A stretch of DNA of 21,806 bases from Candidatus Kapaibacterium sp. (lineage in GTDB: Bacteria; Bacteroidota; Ignavibacteria; Palsa-1295), in contig JANWLI010000061.1 in the NCBI GenBank assembly GCA_025450975.1, forward strand, positions 1 through 21,806, written 5' to 3'. The notes under the pieces are model-generated. The model searched no databases. It saw only the letters and a program-made list of their open reading frames with translations, and was not told the DNA's origin. The translations under genes were made by a program, and so were the position numbers. Positions 14,127-21,664 of the stretch are shown piece by piece (positions within the stretch are counted from its first letter, which is position 1; each line of letters opens with the position of its first letter).

Positions 14127-15479
14127 TCACTTAAGAGCAGGAATGTAGAGCGTTGCAGTTTGCCAATGCACTTGAAGGCCATGTGTGCTTGACGGCGAGG
14201 TTTGATCAAAATAAATTAACGCATCATATTTTTCCGCAACGCTTTCTCTTGCAAGGTCAGATGTTGGCCCCGCGCCTATACTCTTAGTATTTTGTCGTTT
14301 GTACAGCCATTCCGTCGACGAATCGGCAGGTGAGGAAGTAGGAAGAGGGAGTAGGAACAGGGGCACTCCGACCGCATGCAAGGCGCGTTCAATGGTTGAT
14401 GAGTAGGAGGGTGGTGCCTTATAGGTATTCAAGCCTTTCTTTCCATAGGCTACATATTTCCCTTCATGAAATTTGAATCCAAATATTTTATACTTACTCT
14501 TATAATGCTCCTTCAAATAATACCCCATTCTCCCAGGTTCATTTCCAATCCGGGCATTATGTGCCCAAACAACGACCTTCGCTCCTTCCGGTGCATGAGA
14601 CTTGATCCATTTAACATTCTCGGCCATACAGGAATCTTGAAAATTACTTTCAAGTAGCCCTTGAGTTAACTGGAGCTTTGTTGCCTGTAAAACTATGCGG
14701 GCTTGTTGGATACCCCAGTCTACTTCCCATGTCGAGAGAATAGTTTTATACCTTGTTGCAGATGATTCAATAGAGCCTAGAATGTCTTTTGCAGTTGCAA
14801 TGGAATTGCGAGCGGCCTCTTCTTCCGTCTTCGATAACGTGTAGTCGTTATTTGTTAGTCGCTTTGTCTTTACAAAAGAAATATCTTTTGATATCATTGC
14901 GTAAGTTTTTTCGGCACTGTCGGCTAGTGGCTGGTCGACTCTCTTCAAAAACGAGATGACACTGTCTGCCGTAAGTGACATGTACTGCATATCAAATCCA
15001 ATAAAGTCGATGGTGCCTTTACCTGAAAGATGATATGCTCGCATCCAATTGATCATGGCTTCGAATTCATCTGTAATCCATGACCAAAAATACATGCGCC
15101 GGAGGATACTATTTAGCTCCTCATTGCCCCCCTGAATGAATGCATTGAGCCTATGTGCTTCCGTCATGTTTGCTTCAATGGCAACAACGACACGAGTTGC
15201 ATTTTGTGCAAGATACTCAATAAGCCGATGCTTCATTTGGGCAAATTCCTTCGTTCCATAGGTGGCTTCGCCAAGCGCAATAATTTCAGCATTGGCGGTC
15301 ATTTCCTTGAATGGAGCTAGGTCAGTTGATTCTGATCCCGGTACGACAGTGTTGAATGGCTTTACCTGACTCTTTAACCATGTAATTTGGCTGTCGGTAG
15401 CAACTAGCGTGATACAACCGGTGATGCCGCATATCCAAACTAGCAGGATACAAATAATTGGCCTATGAAGGTATTGCAT
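14127..15479 (-). CDS. Erythromycin esterase-family lipoprotein, active-site residues altered
   Basis: A 450-residue protein of the erythromycin esterase (Ere/succinoglycan) family, with lipobox ITGC (Cys22) after a hydrophobic signal, so probably a lipoprotein. Family motifs are IALGEATYGTKEF (67-79), AIEANMTEA (100-108), DFIGFDMQY (158-166), MAENVKWIK and VVVWAHNARIG (302-312). The usual forms are GEATHGTREF and AHNxH, so the first His is Tyr74 and the last is Arg310; His307 remains. Macrolide hydrolysis is therefore doubtful. I prefer the ATG at 15479: it gives a lipoprotein signal and lies 8 nt after a TATATTTG element, whereas the in-frame ATG at 15521 would precede that promoter. The gene opposes the ribosomal/PheRS cluster and looks AT-richer than its neighbours, which hints at insertion or transfer. 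Confidence 0.75.
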   Translation of the reverse strand: MQYLHRPIICILLVWICGITGCITLVATDSQITWLKSQVKPFNTVVPGSESTDLAPFKEMTANAEIIALGEATYGTKEFAQMKHRLIEYLAQNATRVVVAIEANMTEAHRLNAFIQGGNEELNSILRRMYFWSWITDEFEAMINWMRAYHLSGKGTIDFIGFDMQYMSLTADSVISFLKRVDQPLADSAEKTYAMISKDISFVKTKRLTNNDYTLSKTEEEAARNSIATAKDILGSIESSATRYKTILSTWEVDWGIQQARIVLQATKLQLTQGLLESNFQDSCMAENVKWIKSHAPEGAKVVVWAHNARIGNEPGRMGYYLKEHYKSKYKIFGFKFHEGKYVAYGKKGLNTYKAPPSYSSTIERALHAVGVPLFLLPLPTSSPADSSTEWLYKRQNTKSIGAGPTSDLARESVAEKYDALIYFDQTSPSSTHGLQVHWQTATLYIPALK

Positions 15480-15487
15480 GACAAAGG

Positions 15488-15495
15488 CAAATATA
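15488..15495 (-). promoter_or_regulatory. -7 element (TATATTTG) for the esterase-like gene
   Basis: On the minus strand TATATTTG matches TAnnTTTG exactly, 8 nt before the preferred ATG. TTCG, a 3/4 match to the -33 TTTG, lies 19 nt upstream. It supports the shorter start and again predicts a near-leaderless mRNA. Confidence 0.5.
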
Positions 15496-15552
15496 ATCGT
15501 AATTCCATAGTCACCGAACACTTTTCCTCTTTTCCAGCGTTACATCTTCCCA

Positions 15553-16611
15553 ATGACCGTAAGTGACCTACAAGCACGTACTTCCGAACTCACGGGCGTC
15601 ATCGAGCGCGCTTCGAGTACGCAGGAGTTGGAAGAATTCAAGCTCGCACACCTCGTGCGCAAGGGAAGTATTGCTGCGCTTTTCGAAGACTTAAAGAACG
15701 TCCCCAAGGATACGAAGCCTGCTGTCGGCAAGGCGCTTAACGAGCTGCGCAAAGCCGTCGAAGAGAAATTTGCCGAGAAAGAGCAGTCGCTTGGCGGTGG
15801 CGTAAAGAAGGCGAGCCAGTCGTCGATCGATCTTACGCTTCCGTCGCGGCCGATCCCTGTCTCCGCGCCCGGCCACGAGCATCCGCTGATCTCAGTGCTT
15901 AACGAGATGGTCTCGATCTTCGTCGATATGGGATTCTCCGTTGCCTACGGCCCGGAAGTCGAAGACGACGAGCATAACTTCACGAAGCTGAATTTTCCCG
16001 CCGATCATCCTGCGCGCGATATGCAGGATACGTTCTTCGTCAAGCCATCGGCTGATTGGAAGGTCGGCTCCGACGTTAAGCCGCTTGTCCTGCGCACGCA
16101 TACGTCGCCAGTCCAGGTCCGCCTGATGGAAAGCGGCAAGCTGCCGATCCGCGCAGTCATCCCCGGACGCGTCTACCGTAACGAAGCCATCAGCGCCCGC
16201 AGCGCTGCCTGCTTCTTCCAGCTTGAAGGCCTCGTCGTCGATAAGGGCGTTTCCATGGCCGACCTCAAAGGTGTTGCCGAGTCATTCTCGAAGCAGTTCT
16301 ATGGTGAAGATTCGACGATCCGCTTGCGGCCGTCGTTCTTCCCGTTCACCGAGCCGTCGATCGAATGCGATGTCAGCTGCTATATCTGTAAAGGGAAGGG
16401 CTGCCGTATCTGTAAGCATTCGGGCTGGCTTGAGGTCTTTGGCGCCGGCATGGTGCATCCGAATGTGCTTAAAATGTGCGGAATCGACCCTGAAATCTAC
16501 TCTGGATACGCCTTCGGCATGGGAATCGACCGAACGGCAATGATGCGTTATGGTGTTTCCGATATACGGTTGTTTACCGAGAATGACCTGCGTTTTTTAG
16601 AGCAGTTCTGA
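15553..16611 (+). CDS. pheS: Phenylalanyl-tRNA synthetase alpha subunit
   Basis: The catalytic subunit of the (alpha-beta)2 enzyme that charges tRNA-Phe. At 352 residues it is full length: an N-terminal coiled coil (about 1-85) and a class II core. The core has GPEVEDDEHNFTKLNFPADHPARD (as 133-156), LRTHTSPVQVR (180-190), motif 2 GRVYRNEAISAR (205-216), a Cys-rich segment with CYICKGKGCRIC (276-287), and motif 3 YAFGMGIDRTAMMRYG (319-334). The usual FHQxEG of motif 2 reads FFQLEG (221-226), so a normally conserved His is Phe222, while Gln223 and Glu225 are kept. The gene is cut off from rplT by a reversed gene; only 73 bases separate the two divergent starts and I see no TAnnTTTG for it. pheT is not adjacent. 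Confidence 0.96.
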   Translation: MTVSDLQARTSELTGVIERASSTQELEEFKLAHLVRKGSIAALFEDLKNVPKDTKPAVGKALNELRKAVEEKFAEKEQSLGGGVKKASQSSIDLTLPSRPIPVSAPGHEHPLISVLNEMVSIFVDMGFSVAYGPEVEDDEHNFTKLNFPADHPARDMQDTFFVKPSADWKVGSDVKPLVLRTHTSPVQVRLMESGKLPIRAVIPGRVYRNEAISARSAACFFQLEGLVVDKGVSMADLKGVAESFSKQFYGEDSTIRLRPSFFPFTEPSIECDVSCYICKGKGCRICKHSGWLEVFGAGMVHPNVLKMCGIDPEIYSGYAFGMGIDRTAMMRYGVSDIRLFTENDLRFLEQF

Positions 16612-16661
16612 AACCCCCGAAGAACTCAGGTGTCAGTATCATATTACAACCTTTACGGAAG

Positions 16662-17393
16662 ATGAAGACCTATCTCGTTCTGATCATAACCTGTGTGTTG
16701 TTCGTCGTTTCGGGTTGCGATAGCGGCGCCGATACTCCCGAGCAGCCTTCCTATGGCGGCAACGTATTCCCGAAAATGGGATCGACGTATACCTACGATT
16801 ATTATATGACCGATTCGAACGGGAATAATATCGAATCGTCAAAACAAACGCAAACGGCTACGGTCATCTCCACCGATGCCAGTTACAAGGGAAAGACAAA
16901 AGTCTTCCAGGTCGAAGATAATGGCGCGAATAATTACTATACGTATGAGACGAATGGTGACGTCGATGTCTATCTCGATCAAAATGCCTTCGGGCCACTT
17001 TCCTTAGTTCTTGGAAGCTCATTCTTTAGCCAATGGTATATGTTTCCGATCGCTTCGCACATCAAAGGCCTGATCGTTTATGATACAACGATCATATTCC
17101 AACTCCAGGGATCTCCATTACCTATAGAGATACCTATTCTTGGGAGGATCGACTATGTTGGCGAGGAGACGATCCAGGTTGGGAGCGAAGTGCTCACCGC
17201 CCAAAAGTGTAAACTGAAAGTAACGGCGAATGTCAGCATTCTCGGTACGATCACGTTTGAACAAGAGATTTCGCTTATTCCGAAGATAGGGTATATGGGA
17301 AAGCAGACGACAAAAACTATTTTTCCTGCAGCACTCGGAGGCCCTCAACCGGGGGATTATCGGATCCTAACTTCCTATACCTTGGCCAAATAA
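16662..17393 (+). CDS. Lipoprotein, paralogue A of a tandem pair
   Basis: A 243-residue lipoprotein of no family I recognise. The signal ends in the lipobox VSGC (Cys19), followed by Asp. The mature part begins with GGNVFPKMGSTYTYDYYM and continues as beta-rich sequence with GDVDVYLDQ, GSSFFSQWYM, IPILGRIDYVGEETI and a final IPKIGYMGKQTTK...YTLAK. The next gene shares this order of motifs (K-G-T-Y-T-Y, GDV-x-x-Y, YLGTEE, F-PKIG), so the two are tandem paralogues. Both sit between pheS and pheT on the same strand, 50 bases after pheS with no terminator seen between. Likely attached to the outer membrane; function unknown. Confidence 0.78.
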   Translation: MKTYLVLIITCVLFVVSGCDSGADTPEQPSYGGNVFPKMGSTYTYDYYMTDSNGNNIESSKQTQTATVISTDASYKGKTKVFQVEDNGANNYYTYETNGDVDVYLDQNAFGPLSLVLGSSFFSQWYMFPIASHIKGLIVYDTTIIFQLQGSPLPIEIPILGRIDYVGEETIQVGSEVLTAQKCKLKVTANVSILGTITFEQEISLIPKIGYMGKQTTKTIFPAALGGPQPGDYRILTSYTLAK

Positions 17394-17412
17394 TTTTTTC
17401 TTTTACTATTCT

Positions 17413-18177
17413 ATGAAGAGACTCGCAAACCTGTTTTCTGCCTTGATCATCCTGATGTTCGTTGTCACATCGTTTGTCGCTTGTGAGAGCGAAACCGATA
17501 GTGACGGCATACCGTCAACAACAGTTACCCCGAAAGCCGGCACGACCTATACGTACGCCAAGCAAGAGCGTGACTCTGTTTCCGGCGGATCGCCGACGAC
17601 GACGGATTCCATCGTCATTGCAACCGTCCTCTCCAGCGGCACGACCTTCGAAGGAAAGTCGAATGTAATCTCGCTTGTTGACAATAGCGATACGATGCGC
17701 TACGTCATGGAGGCCAACGGTGACGTGTCGATCTATCGGAAAAATCTGTTTACCTATGGAGATTTTACCTATGTCAGCCCGGAGCCATGGGGGTTGAAGT
17801 ACTCGCTTGGCTCAAAGATGTCAGGCGTGATCCTCTTTGAACACGATACGGAAATGGTTGTGAGTTCTTTTCCTGTTCCGGTTCATCTTGTTGCTACGGT
17901 AAACTACCTTGGTACTGAAGAGCTGAAAAAAGGCGGTAATGCCTTCGCCGACGGCGGTAAAGCTGAGATCGTTGTAGTAATGACTGGCTCACTTTCTGGT
18001 GTGACTGTCAAAGTTACCGGTAAGCAGACGATCTCGTTCGATCCGAAGATCGGCGGATATTTCCGCTTGTCCGATTATATAGAGATCCCGGACGTCAAGG
18101 TTTTTGGACAGACTGTCGTACAAGGCAATACGTCGCTCATCGAAAAAATCTTGATCGACTTTTCGCTGATCAAGTAA
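17413..18177 (+). CDS. Lipoprotein, paralogue B of a tandem pair
   Basis: A 254-residue lipoprotein, unknown family. The signal peptide ends at FVAC (Cys24). The next residues ESETDSD are strongly acidic, like the surface-export signals reported for some Bacteroidota lipoproteins (inference). Shared motifs with the preceding gene are TPKAGTTYTYA, an ANGDVSIY segment, LGSKMSGVILFEHD against the neighbour's SHIKGLIVYD, VNYLGTEEL, and GKQTISFDPKIGGY. It starts 19 bases after its neighbour's stop, so the two are probably one transcript, ending at a terminator 19 bases after this stop. Divergence between copies is considerable, so the duplication is not recent. Confidence 0.78.
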   Translation: MKRLANLFSALIILMFVVTSFVACESETDSDGIPSTTVTPKAGTTYTYAKQERDSVSGGSPTTTDSIVIATVLSSGTTFEGKSNVISLVDNSDTMRYVMEANGDVSIYRKNLFTYGDFTYVSPEPWGLKYSLGSKMSGVILFEHDTEMVVSSFPVPVHLVATVNYLGTEELKKGGNAFADGGKAEIVVVMTGSLSGVTVKVTGKQTISFDPKIGGYFRLSDYIEIPDVKVFGQTVVQGNTSLIEKILIDFSLIK

Positions 18178-18196
18178 CCCACGGTTTATCCTTGCG

Positions 18197-18233
18197 AACC
18201 CCGTCCTTCACCGCTTGGAATGACGGGGTTTTT
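18197..18233 (+). terminator. Intrinsic terminator of the pheS-lipoprotein unit
   Basis: A 9-bp stem, AACCCCGTC / GACGGGGTT, with a 16-nt loop and a run of five T. It separates pheT transcriptionally from pheS and the two lipoprotein genes. Confidence 0.88.
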
Positions 18234-18245
18234 CATTATTAGCTG

Positions 18246-18253
18246 TATTTTTG
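18246..18253 (+). promoter_or_regulatory. -7 element (TATTTTTG) for pheT
   Basis: An exact TAnnTTTG match lying just after the terminator and 5 nt before the pheT ATG. A transcript would begin at or beside the start codon. No exact -33 TTTG; the expected site is in the terminator T-tract. Confidence 0.5.
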
Positions 18254-18258
18254 AAGAT

Positions 18259-20727
18259 ATGAAGATCTCGCTCGAATGGCTCCGCCAATACGTCGATGTG
18301 ACGGTATCCGTCCCCGAACTCGCTGCAAAACTCACATCGCTGGGCATCGAAGTCGATGCGATCGAGGATTTTGCGTCGAAGTTTGCGCTGGTCGTCGTCG
18401 GCGAAGTCCTTGAAGTCGAGCGGCATCCGAATGCCGATAAGCTCAGCCTGACGCGCGTAACGATCGGTGACGGCGCCGAGCCGCTGCGCATCGTCTGTGG
18501 CGCTCCGAACGTCGCCAAAGGCATGAAAGTAGCCGTAGCAACGATCGGTGCCGACCTTGGCGATGGCTTCGTCATCAAGAAGTCGAAGATCCGCGGCGAG
18601 CCCAGCGAGGGCATGCTCTGCTCGGAGCGCGAACTCGGCCTTTCGGAAAATCACGACGGCATCATCAGCCTCCCGGCTGAGTCGAAGCTTGGTTCACCTC
18701 TTGCCGAGGCCATTGGCAAGAGCGACGTCATCCTCGAGATCGGTATCACCCCAAATCGCGCCGACTGCCTCAGCCATATCGGCATTGCCCGCGAAGTTGC
18801 TCTTGCATTTGGCGGTATCGTCAAGAAAGGCGAGATCAATACGTCGCTCCTCGATACGAGCAGAACCAGGACAGACTCCGTTGCCAAAGTCACGATCGCC
18901 GATCCCGATCTCTGCCCGCGTTACGCAGCACGCGTCGTGCGCGGCGTTGCAGTTAAAGAGTCGCCCGAGTGGCTCAAGCGACGCCTCGAAGCCGTTGGAC
19001 TCCGCCCACGCAATAATATCGTCGACGTTACGAACTTTGTCATGATGGAATGCGGTCATCCGCTCCATGCATTCGATTTTTCCACCGTCCAGAATGGCCA
19101 CATCATTGTCCGCACTGCCGATGGCTTTGCCGACAAGTTCATCACGCTTGACGATAAAGAGCGTACGCTTCCAACAACCGCACTTCTGATCGCCGACAGC
19201 GAAAAGCCGCTGGCAGTCGCAGGTGTCATGGGCGGAGCGAACTCCGAGATCACGCACGATACGACGGAAGTACTCATCGAATCTGCATACTTCAATCCGT
19301 CGTCGATCCGCAAGACGGCTCGCTTGCTCGGTATTAACAGTGACGCCGCCTACCGCTTCGAGCGCGGTACCGATATCGAGAATATACTCTATGCCCTCGA
19401 CCGTGCAGCAGCCTTGATCGCCGAGCTTTCCGGCGGGGAAGTGCTCGATGGCGTTGTCGATGAGTATCCGAAAAAGTATGCGCCGAAGGAATTCCGTTTC
19501 CGCCCGGATAAAGCGCGCAAGCTTTTAGGCGCGAAAGTCGCCGATGCTGCGATGGAGCATATCTTCGATCGTCTCGACATGACGATCGACAAGAAAAATG
19601 CAAGTGAATGGAAGCTGTCGGGCCCGTCGTGGCGCGTCGATCTCGAGATCGAAGAAGATGCGATCGAGGAAGTCGCCCGTGTACACGGATTGCAGAACAT
19701 TCCGCCAAGTACGTTCGAACGCGCACCATTCCCGATCGAGCGCGACAGGATTTCCAAGCGAGTCTTCGATGAGAAACTTCGTGGGCAGTTCGTTGCCATC
19801 GGCTTCAGCGAGTGCGTGTCGACGCCGATCATCTCTGCCAAAGAGGCCGAGCTGTTTGGCGGACCTGCAGTAGAAGTAATGAACCCGCTCACCGTAGACC
19901 TTGAACGCATGCGACCGAGTATCCTGCCAAACCTCCTCGATGCAGCACGCCGGAACGAGCGCTTCCACGCTGCCGGGCAGCGCTTCTTCGAAATGGGAAG
20001 CGTCTTCCGCTATCAGGAGAAGGCGCAGCAAGTCGCCTACGTCGAAGAGCGCAACGAGATCGGCTTCCTGCTCAAGGACATCATCGAAGACAAGAACGTC
20101 TATAATGCGAAAGAACTGACGGCAGATATTTATTTAGCGCGAAGCGTCTGCGAACATATTCTGAACTCGTTTCAGGTAGAGGCGACTATTCAGGTGCTGG
20201 CGCCCGACTTTCAGCTCGGCCGCTGGCAAAAGGCACATGAGTATTTCGATGCAGCGGAGACGCTGGTTGTTCTCAATGGCAAGCAAGTGCTTGCCGTCAT
20301 CGGCAGAGTCCATGCAAACGTTGAGAAAGCCTATGACCTTCGTTCGGCTGTCTATGCCGGCCTTTTGGACTACGACCTATTGCACACAGCCGCGCGCAAG
20401 GCAATGACGGAAGGATTCACCGTAAAGCCGCTTGCGAAGTATCCCGCCGTGGAGCGCGACATGGCCTTTACGATCAAGAGCGAAGTGCTTGCCGGCCAAC
20501 TGCTTGCCGAAGTACAGGCATCGCTGCCGAAGGAGTTTGTCGAAGGCGTTCGCCTTTTTGACATGTTCGAATCGAAGGAGATGAAGCTGCGTGGCGAGCG
20601 AAGCCTTGCCGTGCGCGTGAAGCTCCGCAGCCCTGAGCGTACGCTCGAGGACGAGGAAGAGGAACGCATTGTCGCAGGCGTCGGTAGTACTATCGAATCC
20701 AAATTTGGCGCAAAGTTGCGCGCTTAG
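18259..20727 (+). CDS. pheT: Phenylalanyl-tRNA synthetase beta subunit
   Basis: The beta subunit (822 residues) holds tRNA and edits Tyr-tRNA-Phe. It starts MKISLEWLRQYVDV as usual. An EMAP-type tRNA-binding domain covers about 44-150 (VVGEVLEVERHPNADKL in part, SEGMLCSERELG). The B3/B4 editing region follows, with NRADCLSHIGIAREVA, RPRNNIVDVTNFVMMECGHPLHAFD in pieces and VAGVMGG. The C-terminus, from about 728, is the FDX-ACB anticodon domain (KYPAVERDMAFTIK). An in-frame ATG 39 bases upstream lies inside the terminator and would add a hydrophobic non-conserved stretch, so I reject it. Unlike most bacteria, pheS and pheT are not adjacent; PheT seems to have its own promoter element. The next gene begins 2 bases after the stop. 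Confidence 0.96.
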   Translation: MKISLEWLRQYVDVTVSVPELAAKLTSLGIEVDAIEDFASKFALVVVGEVLEVERHPNADKLSLTRVTIGDGAEPLRIVCGAPNVAKGMKVAVATIGADLGDGFVIKKSKIRGEPSEGMLCSERELGLSENHDGIISLPAESKLGSPLAEAIGKSDVILEIGITPNRADCLSHIGIAREVALAFGGIVKKGEINTSLLDTSRTRTDSVAKVTIADPDLCPRYAARVVRGVAVKESPEWLKRRLEAVGLRPRNNIVDVTNFVMMECGHPLHAFDFSTVQNGHIIVRTADGFADKFITLDDKERTLPTTALLIADSEKPLAVAGVMGGANSEITHDTTEVLIESAYFNPSSIRKTARLLGINSDAAYRFERGTDIENILYALDRAAALIAELSGGEVLDGVVDEYPKKYAPKEFRFRPDKARKLLGAKVADAAMEHIFDRLDMTIDKKNASEWKLSGPSWRVDLEIEEDAIEEVARVHGLQNIPPSTFERAPFPIERDRISKRVFDEKLRGQFVAIGFSECVSTPIISAKEAELFGGPAVEVMNPLTVDLERMRPSILPNLLDAARRNERFHAAGQRFFEMGSVFRYQEKAQQVAYVEERNEIGFLLKDIIEDKNVYNAKELTADIYLARSVCEHILNSFQVEATIQVLAPDFQLGRWQKAHEYFDAAETLVVLNGKQVLAVIGRVHANVEKAYDLRSAVYAGLLDYDLLHTAARKAMTEGFTVKPLAKYPAVERDMAFTIKSEVLAGQLLAEVQASLPKEFVEGVRLFDMFESKEMKLRGERSLAVRVKLRSPERTLEDEEEERIVAGVGSTIESKFGAKLRA

Positions 20728-20729
20728 CC

Positions 20730-21380
20730 ATGGCAGAATTTACGTTACGCGAAGCCGATGTGCTCGAAGCCCGGGCCGAGATCGCCCGCAGCCTCGAACG
20801 ACTCCAGCGAACGATCGCGAAAGTCCCCGAACGATTCAAACACCTCGAAGCCCAGCGCGACGAAGCGCATGCGCGCGTCAAAGAAGTCGAAGACCTCTTA
20901 GCCCGCGAACGCGTCATCACGCAGCAGCGTAACTCGCTCAGCGACAGCGCAAAAGACGAGATCCGCCACCTGAATGCAAAGGTCACCGACCTCGAAAAAG
21001 AGACTGCCCAGGCAGGCGAGGTAGCGCAGCGCAAGGAGGAAGTGATCACCGAGCTCGAAGCACAGCTGGCAGCATTTCGCAGCGAGATCGGGCAGAAAGA
21101 TGCAGACCTCAATCGCCTCACCGATGAACTGCGCTCCTCACAGGCGATCTCCGAAGAATTACTGACAAAGCTCGATTCGCTGCAGGAAGCGAATGCACAC
21201 TTGCAGGAACAGTGTCTGCGCTACGAGTCGGAGGTCAACGAATTCTCCGAACGCGATGCCGGCTATGCCGTTCGCCTTACCGACACGCAGCGCCGCACCC
21301 TTGTCGAGACCATCGACACGGCAATCTCGAAGATCGATACGCTCTCGGCCAAACACTCCAACAATAATAATTCGCACTAG
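20730..21380 (+). CDS. Coiled-coil protein between pheT and zapA
   Basis: A 216-residue soluble protein made almost wholly of heptad-like helices rich in Glu, Arg, Leu and Ala, from about residue 6 to 170 (RSLERLQRTIAKVPERF, LEAQRDEAHARVKEVEDLL, VTDLEKETAQAGEVAQRKEE). A separate C-terminal helix, YAVRLTDTQRRTLVETIDTAI, comes next, then an Asn-rich end. I see no signal peptide, membrane segment or enzyme motif. It lies 2 bases after pheT and 2 bases before zapA, so the three are co-transcribed and probably translationally coupled. A ZapB-like partner of ZapA at the division ring is an attractive guess from context only; the sequence itself does not prove it. Confidence 0.8.
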   Translation: MAEFTLREADVLEARAEIARSLERLQRTIAKVPERFKHLEAQRDEAHARVKEVEDLLARERVITQQRNSLSDSAKDEIRHLNAKVTDLEKETAQAGEVAQRKEEVITELEAQLAAFRSEIGQKDADLNRLTDELRSSQAISEELLTKLDSLQEANAHLQEQCLRYESEVNEFSERDAGYAVRLTDTQRRTLVETIDTAISKIDTLSAKHSNNNNSH

Positions 21381-21382
21381 TC

Positions 21383-21664
21383 ATGTCAGAACCCGTAAAA
21401 GTTACGATCCTTGGTACGGAATACTCGCTTCGCACGAACGACGAAGGACTCCTGAGCGAATTAGCCGCGGAGATCGACGACGAGTTAAAAGGCTTGCAAC
21501 AGAAATTCCCGACGCAGGCACCGGCTAAGCTTGCCGTTCTCACAGCACTGAACACCGCCGAGAAGATCGCCCATAACCAGCAGAACGAACTGCGTGAGCT
21601 CGACCGAATCCGCGAAGAGATCAACCGTACGACTGACGATCTCGAGAATCTGCTTAAAGGCTGA
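21383..21664 (+). CDS. zapA: Cell division protein ZapA
   Basis: A 93-residue FtsZ-ring stabiliser. The N-terminal beta strands (EPVKVTILGTEYSLRTNDEG) and the following helix with LAAEIDDELKGLQQKFP, then KLAVLTALNTAEKIAHNQ and a C-terminal coiled coil ending LENLLKG, are typical of ZapA. The length is normal. In many bacteria zapA lies near pheT or upstream of rny; here it ends the pheT unit. Its last 11 bases overlap the 3' end of a convergent gene, and no terminator is seen between them. Confidence 0.92.
   Translation: MSEPVKVTILGTEYSLRTNDEGLLSELAAEIDDELKGLQQKFPTQAPAKLAVLTALNTAEKIAHNQQNELRELDRIREEINRTTDDLENLLKG

Noticed and set aside
14127..15479. Macrolide resistance gene
   Set aside because: Only family-level similarity; expected histidines are replaced and the protein appears to be a lipoprotein, so no resistance claim is justified.
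15522..15552. Possible Phe leader peptide before pheS (TTTTCC repeats)
   Set aside because: No ATG-initiated ORF with Phe codons and no terminator hairpin; the gap is only 31-73 bases.
18220..18258. Upstream ATG for pheT, giving Phe/Ile-rich extra residues that could recall a Phe leader peptide
   Set aside because: It is in frame with pheT with no stop, lies within the terminator and across the promoter element, and the extension is not part of the PheT family.
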